64,000 nucleotides of DNA from Alphaproteobacteria bacterium (GTDB taxonomy: Bacteria > Pseudomonadota > Alphaproteobacteria > Ferrovibrionales > Ferrovibrionaceae): positions 62,001 to 126,000 of the forward strand of contig JAHCJQ010000001.1 in NCBI GenBank assembly GCA_026126215.1. Direction: 5' to 3'. Numbering within the stretch: the stretch's first letter is position 1; every line of letters starts with the position of its first letter. Below, in pieces: positions 60,878-64,000 of the stretch. Made by a program: the position numbers and the translations under genes. The notes below the pieces were generated by a model, which saw nothing but the letters and a program-made list of their open reading frames with translations, did not search any database and was not told where the DNA came from.

Positions 60878-63800
60878 TCATCCGCACACATCCGGACCAT
60901 GCGCGCCATATTCCCATGCGGCACACAGCGCATTGACCAGGCGCATCTGCTCCACCGTGCTGCAGGCCACATCAAGCAGGCGGGGACTGGCGAACAGCAC
61001 CGCCACGGCCATGGCCCGCGAAATCGCCACGTTCAGCCGATTGACACTGAACAGGAATTCGAGGTTGCGCGGCAGATCCTCGCCGCTCGATGTAACCATG
61101 GAGATCAGGCAGACCGGTGCCTCCTGCCCCTGGAACTTGTCCACGGTACCGACGCGAGCGCCATCGGGGAGCCTGTCGGAAAGCAGATTGACCTGCGCGT
61201 TATAGGGGGTGACCACGAGTATGTCGGAGAGGGTCAGCTCCTTTTTCTTTCCATCCCGGCCGATGAATGTCACGCCAAGAAGGCGACGCAGATACTCGGC
61301 GATGGCGGCTGCCTCCTCCGGGCAGGACTGGCTGTTGCCCTCGTGCGGCACTTCGATGAACCGCAGCCCTGCCCCCGCCAGATCCGTTGCGGCGCGGCCG
61401 GCAATCAGCTTCTGGCGCGCGGCGCCGCGGTCGGCCGTCAGCCGACCGTCATAGACCATCTCGGAGATATATCGGCAGACTGCAGGGTGCAGGCGGCGCG
61501 TCACGGGAAGGAAGATGCCTCGATCGGGCGGCAGGGTCGCGTGCCCCGCCAGGAGATGTTCCAGCGCTGACTGGCCGCTCTGCCCCGGATGGGCTCCCTG
61601 AATGGGCTGGGAAAGCTGCATCGGATCGCCGACCAGGACCAGATTGGCGGCGGCGCGCGACATGGCGAGCACGTTGGCGAGCGCGACCTGTCCCGCTTCG
61701 TCGATGAAGAGATAGTCGAAGGCCAGATCGAGCTCATCGCGGGAAAACAGCCAGGCGGTGCCGCCCACCAGATTGGCATCCTCGATCATCGCGCTGCCGT
61801 TCTGGGTAACGAAGCGGATTCCTGCCTGCCTCAGTTCAGGGGACTCCTCGCCCCGGCTGATCTTTTTCACCGCGCGAACATCCTGCTTGCGACCCCTGGC
61901 CTGTCGCAGGATCGCGAGCAGTAGATTGTCGATCGCCTTGTGCGAGTTGGAGCTGACAGCCACCCGTTTGCCGGCCGCCAGGAGCTCGAGAATGGCGCTG
62001 GCGCTGACGTGGGTCTTTCCTGTGCCCGGCGGGCCCTGGATGGGAAGGCAGCTGTTCCGGAGGCTCATCACGATCCGGATGGTTTCACTCGTGAGGTCCT
62101 TCCCCGGATCAATGAGTGGGGCGCCCTTGCGACAGCCAAGGACGCGCGGGCTTTTCCGCAGGATCAGGTCTCGCGCGGCCTGGTAGCGGCGCTTCCCGGA
62201 CAGCAGGCTCCGCACCACTTCCTCGACGGCAGCACGGATCACCTGATTGTCGAGCGGGCCGGCAGGGATCAGGTCCATGCGATCAGGCGGGGTACCCGCC
62301 GAGCCGCCGAACTTCACCAGGGCCTCGCGACGCCGCAAATCAATCTTCTGGAGTGTGACGTCCGCAAGAGTGGCGCGAATCTTCACCCGGGATCCGGCGC
62401 GAAGTTTCGTTTCCTGCTCGGGAAAGCGATAGAGGCGGACCCTGCTCCTCGCCTCCGGCCGGTCCGGCCCCACCACCACCAGCCCGGACAGGCACTCAAG
62501 ATCATCGATCAGTTCATCCGACTCATGTCCCGCCCGATCGAACATCGCCCACCAGCGCGGCTTGTCCTCGCGCTCATGGAACCAGGCGAGATCGAAGAGA
62601 AGTGCGGCTGCCTTCTCGCCAAGTTCAGGTTTGGCCCGATCCCTGAGCGCGGCAAGCGCCTGGTGGCGAGCCTCCGCCTGCGCGGACTTCGCCACGATTG
62701 CGGAAGATGCCTCGGCATCATCTGCCCGGTTCGCCCGCCAGGGCAGACCCTTCGGCCGCACTTCGCGCACCAGCCAGTCCCGCAGCTCCATGGCCGAGCG
62801 GCAGTCGGTTTCGTTGTAGTCGCGGATCTGGGACAGGGCCTCATCGTCACCGGTCTCGCGCCAGCGCTCATAGGTGACCATGCTGTCCATTGCCGAACGG
62901 ACCGCGTCCTGGCGCTGCCCGCGGTAGAAGACCTCAAGGTCCTTGATGGAATATCCGGCCTCGGAGGCAAACAGGCTCTGTCGCACGATGCGATGAAGAT
63001 CGACAAAACGGTTCTCCCGCAGCAGGCGGTCAAGGCCCGCCTCGCCGACCGCATGCCGGCTGGACAGCCGCTTCAACGCCGTCACTTCGTACTGGGCATA
63101 GTGGTAGATGTGGGCGCCCGGATTTTTCTCCACGTGACTGACGAAGAGGTCGATGACCTTGCCCGTGGCGGTCCGCTCCGCGTCCCTGTCATGTGCCCAG
63201 ATGGCGCGGAAACCGCCAAAATCTGGTGCTTTCGAATAGATGCCAAACAGGTATTCAAGGCCTTCCGGGTAATAGGGATCGCCTTCCATGTCGAAGAACA
63301 AGTCGGCCTTGTCCGGCTTCGGCAGGAGGGCAAGGCCGCGCTCGGGCTCCTGCTCGCGCAACTCGAAGCGAGGCCGACCGTCCTGCCGGCGCAAATGTTG
63401 CAGCGCCGCCTGACGGCGAAGCTTGTCGAGCGTATCCTTGGCCAGTCTCGCCACCGGTCTGCGATGCCCGGCCAGGGCATCGATGGAGGTGATGCCGGCC
63501 GCCTCCAGCCTCCGAACCTGGCTGCGGGAGATTCCGGCAACAAGATGAAGGCTGTCCTTCGACTCCCACTCCGCCGCGCAATGCTCGCGCCACGAACAGT
63601 AGGCGCAGGCGGACACGGGTGCCGGACACGTTTCCTCCGGATCGGCGACAAACGCTTCCAGGCGCTGGCGCAATCGCCGCGCATAGGAGGCATAGTCGCG
63701 GGTGCGGAAAGTCCCCCGATTGCCATTGCCCAGCACGACATGCACCTGCTCCGGCAGGACACCCTGTTCCCGAGCGAGCAGATCCGCATACACGGAGAGT

Positions 63801-64000
63801 TGCAGCAGATGCTTGGGGTCCGGCGAAAGCTTTAGCTTGGTATCGATGACCTCATAGGAGTGCCCGCCAAGCTCCGACGGGCGCTCGACACGCATCAGGA
63901 AGTCCGCATAACCCGCCCAGTGCCGATCCGCGAGCGCCGCCTGAAAGATGTAGGCAGGCCCCTCGCCAAGCAGCTGCCGTGTGCGTTCCACCGCCTCGGC
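60878..64000 (-). CDS. TM0106-type RecB-like nuclease fused to SF1 helicase (partial)
   Basis: More than 1037 residues are visible; the N-terminus lies beyond the right edge. An N-terminal PD-(D/E)XK nuclease (YEVIDTKLKLSPDPKHLLQLSVYADLL) carries its iron-sulfur-type cysteines in CPAPVSACAYCSWREHC. An RNase-H-like exonuclease domain (FFDMEGDPYYPEG and NETDCRSAMELRDW) is followed by a helix-rich linker and an SF1 helicase with Walker A GPPGTGKTHV, Walker B YLFIDEAGQ, GDPMQLSQP and the motif VGTVDKFQGQEAPV. It matches TM0106 family RecB-like putative nucleases, which have DNA repair or defence roles. No internal stop is seen. Confidence 0.9.
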   Translation of the reverse strand, partial: AEAVERTRQLLGEGPAYIFQAALADRHWAGYADFLMRVERPSELGGHSYEVIDTKLKLSPDPKHLLQLSVYADLLAREQGVLPEQVHVVLGNGNRGTFRTRDYASYARRLRQRLEAFVADPEETCPAPVSACAYCSWREHCAAEWESKDSLHLVAGISRSQVRRLEAAGITSIDALAGHRRPVARLAKDTLDKLRRQAALQHLRRQDGRPRFELREQEPERGLALLPKPDKADLFFDMEGDPYYPEGLEYLFGIYSKAPDFGGFRAIWAHDRDAERTATGKVIDLFVSHVEKNPGAHIYHYAQYEVTALKRLSSRHAVGEAGLDRLLRENRFVDLHRIVRQSLFASEAGYSIKDLEVFYRGQRQDAVRSAMDSMVTYERWRETGDDEALSQIRDYNETDCRSAMELRDWLVREVRPKGLPWRANRADDAEASSAIVAKSAQAEARHQALAALRDRAKPELGEKAAALLFDLAWFHEREDKPRWWAMFDRAGHESDELIDDLECLSGLVVVGPDRPEARSRVRLYRFPEQETKLRAGSRVKIRATLADVTLQKIDLRRREALVKFGGSAGTPPDRMDLIPAGPLDNQVIRAAVEEVVRSLLSGKRRYQAARDLILRKSPRVLGCRKGAPLIDPGKDLTSETIRIVMSLRNSCLPIQGPPGTGKTHVSASAILELLAAGKRVAVSSNSHKAIDNLLLAILRQARGRKQDVRAVKKISRGEESPELRQAGIRFVTQNGSAMIEDANLVGGTAWLFSRDELDLAFDYLFIDEAGQVALANVLAMSRAAANLVLVGDPMQLSQPIQGAHPGQSGQSALEHLLAGHATLPPDRGIFLPVTRRLHPAVCRYISEMVYDGRLTADRGAARQKLIAGRAATDLAGAGLRFIEVPHEGNSQSCPEEAAAIAEYLRRLLGVTFIGRDGKKKELTLSDILVVTPYNAQVNLLSDRLPDGARVGTVDKFQGQEAPVCLISMVTSSGEDLPRNLEFLFSVNRLNVAISRAMAVAVLFASPRLLDVACSTVEQMRLVNALCAAWEYGAHGPDVCG

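Noticed and set aside
1-64000. CRISPR arrays, complete tRNA or rRNA genes, insertion sequences
   Set aside because: None could be recognised. The only array is the in-frame 63-bp protein repeat at 57151, and no transposase or integrase motif was found.

Overview
The window is a GC-rich (roughly two-thirds G+C by eye), gene-dense bacterial chromosome segment. Three things point to an alphaproteobacterium, probably of Rhodospirillales type: a TAXI-type TRAP transporter with a DUF1850 partner, a PAS_5-family (PF07310) protein, and the overall family mix. This assignment is inference from gene content; no rRNA or complete tRNA gene was seen.

Layout, left to right. Positions 1-5012 carry a FAD-dependent amine/amino-acid oxidase and, convergent to it, a TAXI TRAP importer (binding protein, DUF1850 protein, fused permease). 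Positions 5195-9343 form a signalling patch: an EAL phosphodiesterase with a degenerate GGDEF, three single-domain response regulators and a PAS protein with a zinc-ribbon-like tail. Positions 9372-13686 hold an alpha/beta-hydrolase fused to a GT-B glycosyltransferase, a TetR regulator, a methanethiol S-methyltransferase-like (MddA) gene with two palindromic operators upstream, and a MarR regulator. Positions 13871-20333 hold ordinary single genes (MFS, GNAT, sterol-desaturase family, ABM, PAS_5, DUF411, OsmC, TauE). Positions 20514-28673 encode two drug-efflux systems, TetR/MFP/RND and MarR/EmrA/EmrB. A secreted hypothetical protein and an MFS transporter follow.

Positions 31266-46997 are the most interesting metabolic region. 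They encode two amidases, a divergent IclR regulator, and a long minus-strand run: a branched-chain-amino-acid-type ABC importer (LivH, M, G, F, K), a Rieske oxygenase, a NicX-like putative 2,5-dihydroxypyridine dioxygenase relative (H262, H305, D307), a three-subunit molybdenum hydroxylase, a CoxG-like protein and a flavodoxin. Together they read as uptake, hydroxylation, ring cleavage and deamidation of an aromatic, probably N-heterocyclic, acid or amide. The substrate is unknown.

Positions 47463-64000 are accessory in character. After a CNNM/CBS transporter comes a terminator next to an 11-bp match to a tRNA 3' end. A lower-GC cassette of four unrecognised or weakly recognised genes (49487-52843) follows and ends in a PD-(D/E)XK nuclease-like protein. 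Next come a glycine-zipper lipoprotein, an ARPP-1-family protein, an unknown protein, a WYL regulator with a good palindrome upstream and three small envelope proteins (one made of 21-residue tandem repeats). The right end is nuclease-rich: a GIY-YIG protein, an rmuC gene split by an in-frame amber codon, a second DUF4258-like small protein, and a TM0106-type RecB-like nuclease/helicase cut by the window edge.
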